Positions 9,790-21,129 of a stretch of DNA of 64,000 nucleotides are shown in pieces. Positions within the stretch are counted from its first letter, which is position 1; every line of letters starts with the position of its first letter. A model generated the notes under the pieces. That model did not search any database and was not told the origin of the DNA. It saw only the letters and a program-made list of their open reading frames with translations. The stretch comes from Nephrocerus scutellatus (taxonomy: Eukaryota; Arthropoda; Insecta; Diptera; Pipunculidae): contig OX352764.1 in NCBI GenBank assembly GCA_947095585.1, forward strand, positions 5,193,001-5,257,000, in the 5' to 3' direction. The translations under genes were made by a program, and so were the position numbers.

Positions 9790-12460
9790 TCCTAACTTCA
9801 TTCATTCGTCAGATGGACGAAAATTTTACCATCATCGTTCGGTTTGAATGATACGTTTTGCCTTTGAACCAACTTTAAAAAATCAAAAAATCTATAAGTT
9901 TCCTTAGGTTTTATATAGAATCACGCCTCCAAAAATAATTTGTTATATCACGAAGTGATTACAGCTGTTCTCGTATGTTACATGCCACAGGATTATTTCG
10001 CTTTGCAGTACAAGGCTCAAAGGATGTGGTACAAAATGACAACCAGCAAATCTTCGGAGAAATAATGTACTCTGTCTGATGACAAATTGACAGAAAGGAG
10101 TAAAGCTCATTGATGGAATGCATCACAAATCAAAGTCGTAGCGGCTCCTGATACCCATCGAGAGTAAGTCAACGATACCGTTGCGTTAGTTACAATAACA
10201 AATGTTGTCAGACAGAAAGGGTCAGGGAAGCGTAGCACCCATAGAGAATAATATGCAACGCTACGCCACGATGGCGAACGCAATAACGAATTAATATCGT
10301 ATCGCAATGGTGATGTCCTGCGTTACGCTCTGGTTAAGAACATAGCAAATCAATAAGCAGTTATGACCGGGCGAGTTATTGGCCGCTTTTGTGGTGATTC
10401 TGTGGAACGATGCAAGCCAATTTGGTGACCCAACCTGCGAATCCATTCACAACGATATACCACACGCAGTGTGTCAAATGCAAAAATTGTGCCTTGTACA
10501 CAGCTGAACGCTGAATGCTGAAAGGTGAAGCGCACCGTTGCGTTGCGTTGCGTTGCCCCGACCAATTTGCATTTAAGGCCAATTATCCTGCGGTTAATTT
10601 GTCGAAATATCCGAAAATTGTGGTTGGTTAAATGTCGGTAATTAAAGGTAAGCTCTATTCGGTGGCCAGTAGTTGAACGCTGGTTTAGTGGTTGGATGGT
10701 AGTGTTCCCGGCGACCTTACAGTGAGTGGGTTGTGGATGTTATGTGTATTACGTGTTGCACATTGTCACCTTGATCCTTTTGTTCATTTGGTTGTGTGTA
10801 AGCAGAGGTTCCTCTATTACTCTTGCTAATGAGGTACTTTGTCACAACACCACTCCAATTGTTTCTGAACATACTGTACAACTTGGGATGTTACGCGCAC
10901 CTTGGAACTCTATCAATCACAGCCTAAGAAAGATCTGCGAGTTCGACTGATTTTGCATGACAAGCAGCTTGACAAGTCATAGCAATGGCTCTCTTCAAAT
11001 CAAAACTAAAATCCGCATGATACGTATTGTGGAAGTGCACATAAAACAGCAACAAGAGTATCCAATTTGACAAACATCTTATATCTGAGAGAAGAGGGAA
11101 ACATTTCAAGATGAAGTTTGCTGGGATATCATCGTGGCTCTTATCAGCTGGCAAAACTTTGTCTCCTGTAAACGTCGTAATCTTGGAAGAATCAACAAAA
11201 AAACCATACTAGTATCATGTTGAAATGAAATTTCTACAGTTACTCTCCTCCTTCCACACTCCAAGCAGGCCCTTGCAATGACATGAAGCTACGTGATGTC
11301 GTTTCAACAAAGATGTGCGTCGTTAGACTTTGAAAATTCCAAAGAACAGGGTGTGTTCGATCTGTATGTTGGCGGTCAATTTCCGTCCGCCCAAATGAAC
11401 CCATAAAAAACAAGAAGAACACAGCAGTCCAGATTGGAGCGATGTAGTAATTCATTCTTTGATCTTAAAACTTTTCAAATTAGCACATCATAGTCTGTGT
11501 GTTGAGGTTCTCCCCTAGAAAGGAAATTTCATCAATCTTTGCTCCGCCAGAATGGCAGAGAATTTCAGCGTATAATGTTCGGCCTCTTCGTGCGAACATT
11601 TTAATGTCCTTTTTTGTGGTCTACATGGAAAATGGATCAATGTACAAGTGCTGTGGTATGGTCGACAGCACAAACATATCCTTCCTTATTCAAACATTTG
11701 AGTCATATAAATTTGTTTTACTTCAAGGACTCGTTTGCTCGGACGCATCGAGTCGTTATCTTTGTCGGTATTGATTTCCTTTTTTCATTATTCAACAACG
11801 GCCGAGATTGTTGCAGGGAAGGACACATAGAGAGGAATTCCATTATTTCTCTATCACGTAGTGAGCCGAAAAAGGAGCTGGCAAAATAAACAAAGCGCAA
11901 CGCATAAAGTTCCCCGAAAATTGAATTTTTGGCCGAGTAAACATTATACACATACCTGGAGAATTCTGAAGACGCAGATAATGATAGTGATGATGATGAT
12001 TAGTTGGGATGGAAAAAGCGATTATCATGATGTGGAAAATTAAGTGTCACATATTGTTGGACATTTGCTGACAAATTGAAATTAATTCTTGATACATTTG
12101 TTTGTGGAATATTCATGGTATGTAAAAGCAATCACATCAGCGAACGCTGTGAGACTACCATTAAAGATTTAGTACAAACTAGATGAGAATCTACTATGCC
12201 CGCCTGTCTTCAGTTTACCAACGCACCGCACCGTTTACAGCTTTACCGAACAAATCTCCCCTATGTTGCGGAAGGTTAACTTAAACCTTACCGTTTTCGA
12301 TTTTAACCACAGCACTAATTCTTTACACTCGATCTCCTCAACCATTCTGCTTAAGTGTAAGTTTTAAATCATCAATGCTGTCAGTCTTAGTTTTAGTTTT
12401 AGTTCTAACTTGTAATAAGCCGAATAAATGGGAGCTATTGCCCCATACCAAAATTAGATT
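9790..12460. other. Unassigned DNA
   Basis: I see no supported gene over about 2.7 kb. A short GTTGC run occurs near 10530-10555. Open frames here are short and have no recognisable domains. Confidence 0.45.
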
Positions 12461-12464
12461 AAAC

Positions 12465-13260
12465 TATTCACCTCAGCGAACCCGAAAACTATGGAATCGA
12501 CACTGTATTTGCCATCGCCCCGTAGATCACCAATGGACACTCTCCCCTTTTAGGTGTCTTACCATCACTATTCAACTCAGTGACCCCGAAAAGTATGAAA
12601 TCAGAACAACTTTTGGCAAACTCCTACCCAATCCAATTGAACCCCTCTTACCATCATTATTCACCTCAGCGGCCCCGGAAACTATGGAATCCACACTAAT
12701 ATCCAAAACCCTCTTTTCATCCAGTCGACCACCAGCACCAAAAGGTGTCTTACCATCACTATTCAACTCAGCCACCCCGAAAACTATGGAATTGGTTCTA
12801 ATATTGGCAACCGCCCACCAGAAAACGAACACCCCACATACCTACGACCGGTATTATTACAGCGACCCTGGATACCTGGATTTTATCCACCACTATTCAT
12901 CACGTGGGCGCCGTGGCTCAGTGGTAATGCACATGGCTGCTGCGCAGGAGGTTAAGCTTCGAATCCCAGCAACACCAAAAGTATTTTTAACGGTGTCCCA
13001 CCTCTCGCGAATGGGTGACAAATGTTCCGAGAGTAATTAATAGCTTGTCACGGAAAGCTTCTCAATTCGCCGTTCGGATTCGGCCTTAAATTGTAGGTCC
13101 CTTCCATTTTCTGTCCAAAAAATTAACATGTGCAGCACAAATGGTCGCGAGAAGTTAGGCCTTGGACCGCAATGGTCTGTCGCGCCAAATATTATTATTC
13201 ATCACGATGATGATGAAAACTATGGATTCGACACTAATACCGGCAGCCACACTATCCCCA
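12465..13260. repeat. Degenerate satellite, about five 90-105-bp units, interrupted by a SINE
   Basis: TATTCACCTCAG or TATTCAACTCAG followed by CCCGAAAACTATGGAAT occurs at 12465, 12569, 12659 and 12760. A fifth unit starts with TATTCATCACG at 12894 and resumes after the inserted SINE with GAAAACTATGGATTCGACAC near 13215. Spacing is 104, 90, 101 and 134 bp. The long open frame across 12375-13040 is a chance product of this satellite and the SINE. Confidence 0.75.
12905..13195 (+). mobile_element. tRNA-derived SINE, full length (291 bp)
   Basis: The 5' end carries an internal RNA polymerase III promoter: an A box TGGCTCAGTGG at 12914-12924 and a B box GCTTCGAATCC at 12956-12966. The body contains CTCTCGCGAATG and GGTCGCGAGAAG. 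The 3' end reads CGCGCCAAATATTATTA. It sits between two copies of TATTCATCACG (12894-12904 and 13196-13206), the target duplication made by LINE-type integration. Related copies are at 25697-25772, 46120-46265 and 59121-59405. The head resembles a tRNA, but no tRNA fold is expected beyond the promoter boxes. It has no coding capacity and would depend on a LINE for movement. Confidence 0.88.
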
Positions 13261-13269
13261 GCCACAAAA

Positions 13270-14595
13270 TGTGTTACCACTCAATGCCTAAATTTTATTC
13301 CATATTGTAAGCACGTATACCAAAATTTGGTTGAAATTGGTTAAGGCGTTCCAGAGTTAGTTTGTCACAAACATACATAAAAAATAGCAGAGACCCAAAA
13401 CAGAACCTTGTGGTACATCATTTTTTTACCTGCTAAACATTTTAATATAAAATGCGAAATATTTCGTTGCAAGACAATGGACATTAAATGAAATATTAAA
13501 ATCTAGGGTCACGTTTATTCGTATAACAGGCCGTATCGACTTGTCTCTAATAGTTCGTTAGCATTAAAAGAAAAATTCCTCTTTCGATCCTTTCTATGTG
13601 ATGCATTAATGATTAATAAATTATCGTATCATCAAAAAATCTATCCTTTTTGTATATGGTGACCACAGATATCCGTCCCATCCCTTCTCACACAAATTTA
13701 CCCCACCCCCTGTATTAAGTTGATGCATAAATAAAGAAGTCCTCTTTTTCTTTTTAGCTGATTTGAATTCAAACAAAGATTTGTTAAATTTAGCCGATTA
13801 TCTGAGGAAACAAATCGGCCAGTATATTTTTAATTCTGTGGCAAAATTCACCATCACCGAAGGGAATCTTTTTATTTAAATAAAACAAAAATCGCTGTGC
13901 AAAGGCGAGATATTATCAAAATCCTTAGTTTTTCCTTCTTCAAGGATACCTATTAAAATGCAGAATTAATTTCGGGATGAGCTATCCGGAATATAGGGTA
14001 CAGAAGTGGATGAAGGGAAAAATAACAAATTCCAATTAGTTCAGTTTTTTTATCAGCTCTTTAACTTAAGTCTGATGAACTGACACCGTCGTGGTGCTAT
14101 CAGTTAATTAATGATATTCCTTATCAGGTGGTACATAAACCCACAAAATGCTACCTACCCAACCGACCATCTGAGCGATACAAACCTAATATTCTCCAAT
14201 GGTTCGGCGGTCTAGGATATAAATGCAATGCACACAAGGAATAAGTTATTAAACCATAAATGAACATGAACATGACCGCAAAGGAGGAGCGGACTTTTGG
14301 TACACAGTCCTGTGATCCCGGCTACACTATAATCTGCCCAAAACGTGGGCGGAATAATTTTCAATTTTTCGCTGGTTTTTCCAAAAGATTTTCACACAAA
14401 TAGCATCCACCGCCATTGCAAAAATCCTTTGCCATTTGAATTTCTCACGTACGACAGATGCAGTTTTAGTTTTATTCTGTATGGTGGAGCGTTGTTTTTA
14501 AAGGATTCGCGTGCAGGTTCCATGGTAGCCAGATGAAAAGTTCACTATGCATTAAGTAGGGAAATGGTAGTGGATGTAGATATTTCTAACGAAAG
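13270..14595. other. Unassigned DNA
   Basis: Nothing recognisable was found in this 1.3-kb stretch. Confidence 0.4.
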
Positions 14596-14599
14596 TTAT

Positions 14600-15715
14600 G
14601 TTTTCAACAACAGGAGGTCCACTGGGTTCCATACTATGGCAAGTGCTATTCAATACGCAAAGATAATTAGATAACTTTTTGATAACTGAGTTCCATGCTA
14701 TTGGAAGTAGCACAAAAATAAAATACAAATAAAATAAAAAAAAAAGTAATAACTGGAGGTTCACAGAGTTCCATACTATGGCAAATGCCCGACTTGTCAA
14801 CTAAACCCATCAACAACTAAGCAAATGACACTTTTTCAAGAAGCAGTCACGGACATCTTGACTGAGATTCTGGCCACAATCTCTGCCCAAAATGCCGAAA
14901 TGCCAAAATGCAGGGGAAGAAAGGCGCGCTCTTTCTCCTCCACCTGTAATGGATTTGTGAGATCCTTAAGAGCACCACCAAGGTTTCAGCGTCTGGTTGC
15001 GATACCTCTGATAAAGAGGAATTCGGTAGTTCGACTAGCATCAAAACTGGGCATACCAATCCTGGCGTCAAGAAGCTATGCAATACACTCAGAAAATTAA
15101 AAAAAAAAAACATCAAATAAGTGGAAATCCACAGGGCTTCCATACTATGGCAAGTGCTCTTCAAAACCTAAAGATAATTAAATAACTAATTGATAACTGG
15201 AGGTCAACAGAGCTCCATGCTACGGCAATTAGCTATATTCAATACAACAGAAAATTAAATTAAATCATTTAATAACTGGATGCCCACAGAGTTCCATACT
15301 CTGGCAAGTGGCAATTTTAAACACAAAGATAATTAAATAATTAATTGATAACTGGAGGTTATTAGGGTTTCATGATATGGCAAGAAGCTATATTCAATAC
15401 ACAAATATAATAAAATTAAAAACTTTAAATAACTGGAGATCCACAGGGTTCCATGATATAACAAGTGCTGTTCAATGCATAAAGATAATTAAATAACAAG
15501 AATTGATAACTGGATAACCATATGGTTCCATGATACGCACACAAAAAATTAAACAAAAAACTTTTGATAACTGGATGTCCACAGGGTTCCATAATATGAC
15601 AGGTGCTATTCAATACGGAATGATAATTAAAAAAAAACCTTTTGATAACTGAAGATCCCCAGGGTTCAATGCAATATCAAGTGCTATTCAATGCACACAA
15701 ATAATTCAAAAATTA
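14600..15715. repeat. Satellite with roughly 80-95-bp monomers, about eleven copies, interrupted
   Basis: The core ATAACTGGAGGTCCACAG then GGTTCCATACTATGGCAAGT recurs with variation near 14610, 14690, 14752, 15119, 15197, 15278, 15347, 15429, 15506, 15565 and 15646. Each monomer ends in AAAGATAATTAAATAA-like DNA. Monomers are diverged and differ in length. About 280 bases of unrelated sequence (14800-15085) split the array. Confidence 0.85.
14825..15085. repeat. Dispersed repeat inserted in the satellite, related to 17845-18110
   Basis: Both copies contain GAGATTCTGGC-ACAAT-TCTGCCCAAAATG, then CCTTAAGAGCACC-ACAAGGTTTCAGCGT and GCGATACCT. At 17845 the sequence abuts the RNase H part of a minus-strand R1/LOA-like fragment. 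This piece may therefore be a part of that LINE family lying upstream of its RNase H domain, but I cannot name a domain in it. Confidence 0.6.
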
Positions 15716-15719
15716 AGTG

Positions 15720-16985
15720 AAATGTCTTTCCCGTTTGTTTACTTTGCTTTACATTTTATCTGATTTTAGTAAAAAATGTAATCTCTTCAACATCTGGTAA
15801 CACTTTTCCTCGAATTCGAGGTGTCCAGTAGTCGAGGGAAGTTATGCAAATTAAATTTTGAACTGTCAATGAAAAATAAATCGAGGAAAAAAACATGACG
15901 ACGACAAAAACGCCTGCTTCTTTCTTCATCGCAGACGAGTGCTGATATTCTATTTGGCATCCTCTACTTCTTCTACCAGTCCAGAGCCTGGCATTGTGTG
16001 TTAATCCAAAAGAAAAGCAGATCAGATTCCTATGCAGATATCGTTTCCGGTCGAATTTGCAAGCCAACCAACCGAAGGATACTTTAGTTTGATTTCTATA
16101 AGTTCGCAGCTCTGTGCCGACTGGGCTTAGCCTATGGCTACAGAGAATTGTAGCAAAATAAGTAGGTGCTGGAGGAGGAGGAGGAGGAGGATGAAGAGTA
16201 GGAGGTGCATCAGCAGCAGCAGCAGCAGTGAATAAATAGACTTTAATGTGAAATTTATCGAGAAAGGTCACAATGTTCATCATCAATGAGATTTTTTTTC
16301 TGCTGTTGTTCCTGAGATTTCCTTTTGTGTGCTGCAAGCATCCTGAATATTGAGTTCAGGACAGAAAAGAAATTAACAAAAAAACATTCGTCCGTCTTCA
16401 GTCAGAGTTTCCTCTCTGAGTGAAGGTCGGTGTCCATTTTTTGGGAATAAGATAGCATTTTCAATTCTCAATTCGTTGGTTTTCAATTCTCATCAGGTAT
16501 TTTGGGTACAGAAAGGATTTTTATTTTATTTTTTTATTTTTTTTTGGTCTAAAGGAAAGAGAAAGTTATTCTTCGATGTGCATGCGATGATCACAATGTA
16601 AATTGCGGACGAAGGACGACGACGATGATGAGTTGCATTTTGCATTTTATCGATAATTTGAATGGGAAAAGGATGGCAAAGTTTGTGTGCAGCTCAGCCA
16701 TTGTTATCCTGCCAATGATGGTATGAGCGAGAAAAGTTTTCGGGGCAGAACTATGCTTTTTTTGAGGATTTAAGGAAACTTTACGGAAAAAAAGGAGAAG
16801 TTCTGAGAAGTTCAAGAATTGGATTCGTCGGGTTTTTCCAATCACCGAAATCGCATTATGACTTACGTTCTGTATTTTGACTTCGTGTACTTTGATGAGA
16901 GGTATTTTCCTAATTAGTTATTAATGTGTTAATAAGTTTGTAAGATTTACCCTCGTACGCATTCCTTTCTTCGTAAAATTTACCT
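15720..16985. other. Unassigned DNA with trinucleotide runs
   Basis: GGA repeats lie near 16168-16190 and CAG repeats near 16209-16229. No gene is recognised. A 193-residue minus-strand open frame here owes its alanine and proline runs to these microsatellites. Confidence 0.4.
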
Positions 16986-17915
16986 TCACCTACACGATGA
17001 ACTAATTAGAGCTTCGTATGAAGCGTAGGAGACTACCAATGTCAATATTGATGAGATCATTAGTGTCGTTGTAGAAGAAAACTTCCATATATGGAGTTTA
17101 CGTTCTTGGGAGAGGGCTGGACATGTACAGAGAAGATGGACGATGGTCTCCTCCTCCTTCTCATCCATGCAGCTTCTGCAGAAGTCATTCGAGAAACTGC
17201 AAACTGTACCGCTTGACCACCTACAATTAGTTTCAACATTACCATCCCGCTTTAACAAGAGTTTGCATGTAGCGATTGATATGCCTATGGACCCTTATTC
17301 CAGTAAGAAGGGTAGTGTAGTTCCTTGCTTTACGAGTTTGTCAGTAATACAGTTACCCGGAATGTCTCGTGCGCCGGCACCAAACACAGTGGGATATTGA
17401 ACTGCTCCGCCATCTCCGCGAGAGATGATCTGCAGTTAAGGGCTAGAATTGAATTTGTAGAGACTGATTCCAGAGATTGCAGTGCAGCTTTGCTCTCCGA
17501 TGATATGCGGATTTACTTAGCGGATATGAGGTTTCTCTTCAGCCAAGACAAGGCTTTACTGATCGCGGTAATTTTAGCCTGGAAAAGACTACAGTGATTA
17601 GGAAGATTAAAAGATAGGCTATGATTTAGCTTTTTTGAGAAAACACCTCCGCCGACCCCGTCATCAGTTTTTGACCTTTCTGTGTAAAAATGAATACGTT
17701 CATCTTCCCAGTAAGCGTTTTCGTCCCAGAATGATCTGGAGGGGAAGGTGACCTAAAAGTTTTTGTTGAAATGGAGTTGCGGAATGGTGTAGTCTATGTT
17801 GTCTGGGATCCTGACTAAATTCAGGATAGATGAGTGACCGAATTAATCGATTGAGATTCTGGCAACAATATCTGCCCAAAATGACGAGTTGCATGCCAAT
17901 TCATGGAAAATTTTA
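16986..17915 (-). pseudogene. R1/LOA-like non-LTR retrotransposon: RNase H and CCHC tail
   Basis: On the minus strand, a degraded RNase H start (DDGVGGGVFSKKLN near 17660-17685) is followed by an AKIT-type block near 17575. A worn GN-x-D block and TLPLLLE appear near 17310. The C-terminal zinc knuckle FCRSCMDEKEEETIVHLLC is at about 17125-17185, followed by TCPALSQERKLH. This order (RNase H, then the C-x2-C-x8-H-x4-C tail) is known for LINE ORF2 proteins of the R1/LOA/I group. Several frameshifts break it, and neither the reverse transcriptase motifs nor the endonuclease is seen. Close relatives are at 48868-49710 and 54180-55582. Confidence 0.75.
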
Positions 17916-18110
17916 CAGAGGAAGAAGGAAGGTGCGCTCGCACTGCCGGTAGAGATGACACCTCCATGAAAAGGCTCAAACCTGTAATGGAGTTTTAAGA
18001 TACCGCCTTGGCCAGGCTAAACTGATCCTTAAGAGCACCGACAAGGTTTCAGCGTTTGGTCACGATACCTATAGCATCTCCAATTGGCATAGCAATTCTG
18101 GTGGTTCCTA
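17845..18110. repeat. Copy of the dispersed repeat seen at 14825-15085
   Basis: It shares GCCCAAAATGACGAG-like, TTAAGAGCACCGACAAGG and TTTCAGCGTTTGGT strings with the other copy. Identity appears moderate, with insertions. It overlaps the upstream edge of the minus-strand RNase H remnant. Confidence 0.55.
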
Positions 18111-18199
18111 AACAATCGTCTCTAAGCCAGCTGTGAGAACAACCTCTGCGATCACCAGTACCGTCGGGCATGCCGATCACAGTGGTTCCGGAACTACGG

Positions 18200-18412
18200 A
18201 AGGTCGATTTAAGCGAACACAATAAACTCGAAAATCGTGCAGCAGTGCCAAGAAGAAATGGCATCGAGCAGCCAATTTCTGGACATCACCATAGTATGGG
18301 TGCCGGGGCACAGTAGTATAGAGGGTAATGAGAGAGCTTTAGGTCCCTTGTGGCCTCAAAACGGCGCACACTAGCGCTAATTGAGGGACCGCGCAGATAC
18401 AGCCGGGTCTAC
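18200..18412 (+). mobile_element. Internally deleted R1/LOA-like element 3' end
   Basis: The sequence matches 43005-43090, coding for VWVPGHSSIEGNER of an RNase H C-terminus. It then jumps without the zinc knuckle into 3' untranslated sequence (GGCCTCAAAACGGCGCACAC, TAGCGCTAATTGAGG) matching 43530-43570 and 61275-61315. About 450 bases present in the 43-kb copy are missing here. Confidence 0.7.
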
Positions 18413-18419
18413 CGCTCCA

Positions 18420-19440
18420 ACCCAACCATGTTTTGCATTTTGGATTGGAACTGTTTCTGCAGGTTATTTGAGGTAGAAATATTGGACCGTGCAAACTGGT
18501 CTAATGGTGTTCCGGCACTGGCCGCTATATGTCTGGTTTGGTTCACATATGGATCAAAGGTGAAGCAAGGAGTTGGAGCTGGTTTCTTTGGACCAAACAC
18601 CAAACTCTCGATACCAATGGGAATTAGTCCCACGTCATTACAGACGGAACTTCATGCCAGTGAAGTAAGATAAAGCCTTTGTCAAAGTATTAAAGGCGCT
18701 ATGACATATCCATTATATCTATTCTGAGAGCCAGGCAGCACTTATAGCACTGTCGTTCAACTTAATTGACTCTTTATCAGTAAAATGCTATTACAATGCA
18801 CTGGACTTACCAGACATAATAGGGTGACACTCGATTGAGTTCGTGGTCATCAACGAATTGCAGACAACGAATCAGCAGATATGCTTGCTAGGGTTGATCA
18901 AAATCTGCGTTCATAGGTCCTGAACCCTACTGCGGTGTCAACTGGGATGCTGTCGCAGCACTGATTGACAAATGGGAGAACAACGTTATCTGGCCCATTG
19001 GAACAATGTCTCAGGGTTGAGGCAATCCAAAAGATTATTCAGACCATATTCCTATAAGGAAATCCTTAACCTAAACGGGGATAGCATTAGAAAGCTGGTG
19101 AGTTTTGCTTGTGTGCTTGTGGCTTGCGGTTTCACCTTAACAATATTAATCTTGGTTCAGACACGGAATGTAGCTTCTGATCGGAAGATGACGAAACTTT
19201 CGAACACATACTCTGTAAATGTCCAGCATTAGTTTGGTTAAAGAGGCGTATATTCAATAAGGAAATAGGTTCGTCAGTAGAGCTCAGAAACTATGCCACT
19301 AAGGACATACCATCCTTTGGTTAAGGAGGCGTATATTCAATAACGAGATACGTTCGTCAGTAAAGCCGAGAAACTGCGCCACTAAGGATATACTATCCTT
19401 CATTAGAGAGGTAGTTCGTCTATTAGATTAAGCCTGCGCT
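18420..19440 (+). pseudogene. LOA/R1-like element: RNase H plus C-terminal zinc knuckle
   Basis: Frames through stops give NWSNGVPALAA then WFTYGSKVKQGVGAGFFGP (18484-18597), in which Y stands where RNase H has its first catalytic D. Next are TELHA, a SESQAALIALSS-like block near 18723-18765, and GHQRIADNESADMLARV near 18847-18900. Then come GLRQSKRLF near 19013 and a worn CSFCSEDDE---HTL knuckle near 19170-19215. This is the same order as the minus-strand copy at 51530-52640. The tail contains an 83-bp tandem duplication (units from 19233 and 19316). No reverse transcriptase part is attached. It is non-functional. Confidence 0.75.
19233..19405. repeat. 83-bp tandem duplication inside the LINE tail
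   Basis: TTTGGTTAAAGAGGCGTATA at 19233 and TTTGGTTAAGGAGGCGTATA at 19316 begin two consecutive units. The following bases match with scattered differences. Confidence 0.8.
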
Positions 19441-19499
19441 GTTGATACAATAGATCTGTTTTATGTCGCAGTATCATCCACATGGGCAGGGGTCTATAC

Positions 19500-20600
19500 A
19501 AAAAAAAATCACAGTCATGCACGATTTTCCACATTATCAATTTTCAACCTTCCTACCTAAACCACTTATCTTCTAATTCCAACTTCCTAACCTTCCGAAT
19601 TATTTAAAAGAAAAACAAGATTACTTCCTGACATTATTTCCTGTCATCGCATTCTTTTGAGTTGGTTGACCTCATTTCCGACCTATGCATTTATAAAAAA
19701 CAGAACTGTGCCCTTAATTTGCAGAAGAAACGGAACCTTCTAAATGCTCGTAGTTCCATGAACATTCTTAATCTCACTTCAATCAAATCCATTTGACATG
19801 TCGTGTGTGTCATGTGTGTCGCGTTGAAGGAGTTTCATTATCCTTCCACAACTCTCATTCAGTTAAATAAATTCATCCCGCAAATGAAATCTTTAAAAGT
19901 TGCCTGTAACTGTTTGGGGCGAAATTAATGAGCGCCATCAAAAGGACTTTTGTAACATATTTTTTACGCGCGACAGTGTATATCCTTGGTAAAGACATCC
20001 TCGTGTTGTTGGCGTTGTTGTTGTTAGATGTTGGCTCCATAATACGCAGCGGAAACCTCTTACAAATGAGAAACATTTACCACTCGCATTAGTACGTACC
20101 TGCACGTTGGCATAGGTAGGTATGCATGTTGTATATTATGTATGTGTATGTGTGTGTGTAGCTAAGGACGTATAATAAGTGCTATAGCACTATGAATGCC
20201 ACCTGACATACTTTGGCGGCACGCTGATGCTTCACGGATCACCTGTTGGTGGTGGCGACGACGACGACTGACGCTCCACAGTGCTGTGTCAATATTATTA
20301 CACTTCACACAAACTCATTACACCTCAGCAGCAGCGACATCCATATTCGCCTTGCTTCGCTAAGCACACCACCTTGGTGCGGCGGCGTAATAAACTGAGT
20401 GAGAGTGAAAGCAAAAAAAATGTCCTGCCAACAACATTAGGGGAACTTCAAAGGGAAATTGCCGAGCTGGTTGTAAAATTAAGAGAGCGTTCTAAGCACT
20501 AATCCATTGCCTCTAAGCTTTCATATAATATCGAATACTAACGATTCGCTACCATCCTGTTATCACCGGTGGGGTGGCGGTGTTTTATAGCCTAAAACCT
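19500..20600. other. Unassigned DNA
   Basis: I recognise nothing here apart from a GT-rich run near 20140-20160. Confidence 0.4.
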
Positions 20601-20604
20601 TTCC

Positions 20605-21110
20605 CCAATGACAATACTCTTCAGGAGGCGTGTCTGTTTCTGTGATCGCAGTTTATGGTTGTCCCTAAGGAGGAGTCTAGTCGATCTACAGACCTCAGGG
20701 TATATCGCCATTGGTTATGCAGATGATTTGGCGATTCTCGTTTGTGGTAAGCACACCATGATGCAGAGAAGGACTATCCATAAATCCTTGCAAAACCGTG
20801 CTAGTGCTTTTAACAAAGAAAAGATTGGTCGATCTAGTACCGATCACCATTACAGGCACCACTTTAGTTTATTCCAGTGAAGTTTAATATCTTGGAGTTA
20901 TCCTTGATAAACCGTAAAATTTAAATTCTCATATAAATTTCGCAATCGAACGCGCCACTAGGTCCATGTGGGCCAGCAGACGTCTTTACGGCAGAACTTG
21001 GGGTCTAAATCCTAAACTGGTTGTATATAATGATGATGAGGTCCATTATTACCGTTTGGTGGCTAAAAGTTCTTGAACGGACAACGGTAACTAAGCTTCA
21101 GAAGTTACAA
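20605..21110 (+). pseudogene. LOA/R1-like reverse transcriptase fragment
   Basis: GYIAIGYADDLAILVCGKH (20698-20755) is the RT active-site block with an intact YADD. Downstream, after frameshifts, are EVKYLGVILDK near 20885-20915 and ASRRLYGRTWGLNPKLV near 20970-21020. The same blocks occur in the minus-strand copy at 52396-52668, so both belong to one family. The fragment ends before the RNase H domain. Confidence 0.8.
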
Positions 21111-21129
21111 AGAATTGACAAGCGGATAA

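Noticed and set aside
12905..12975. A possible tRNA gene (A and B boxes)
   Set aside because: It is the head of a repeated 291-bp SINE with target duplication, and it shows no convincing cloverleaf.
12375..13040. A 221-residue plus-strand open frame
   Set aside because: It runs through a degenerate satellite into the promoter half of a SINE, with no domain and no reason to be coding.
15756..16337. A 193-residue minus-strand open frame with alanine and proline runs
   Set aside because: The runs come from CAG and GGA microsatellites. I see no conserved domain, and no other evidence supports it.
20281..20502. A small gene encoding LGELQREIAELVVKLRERSKH-like C-terminus
   Set aside because: The frame is short, with no start context, splice evidence or recognisable family.
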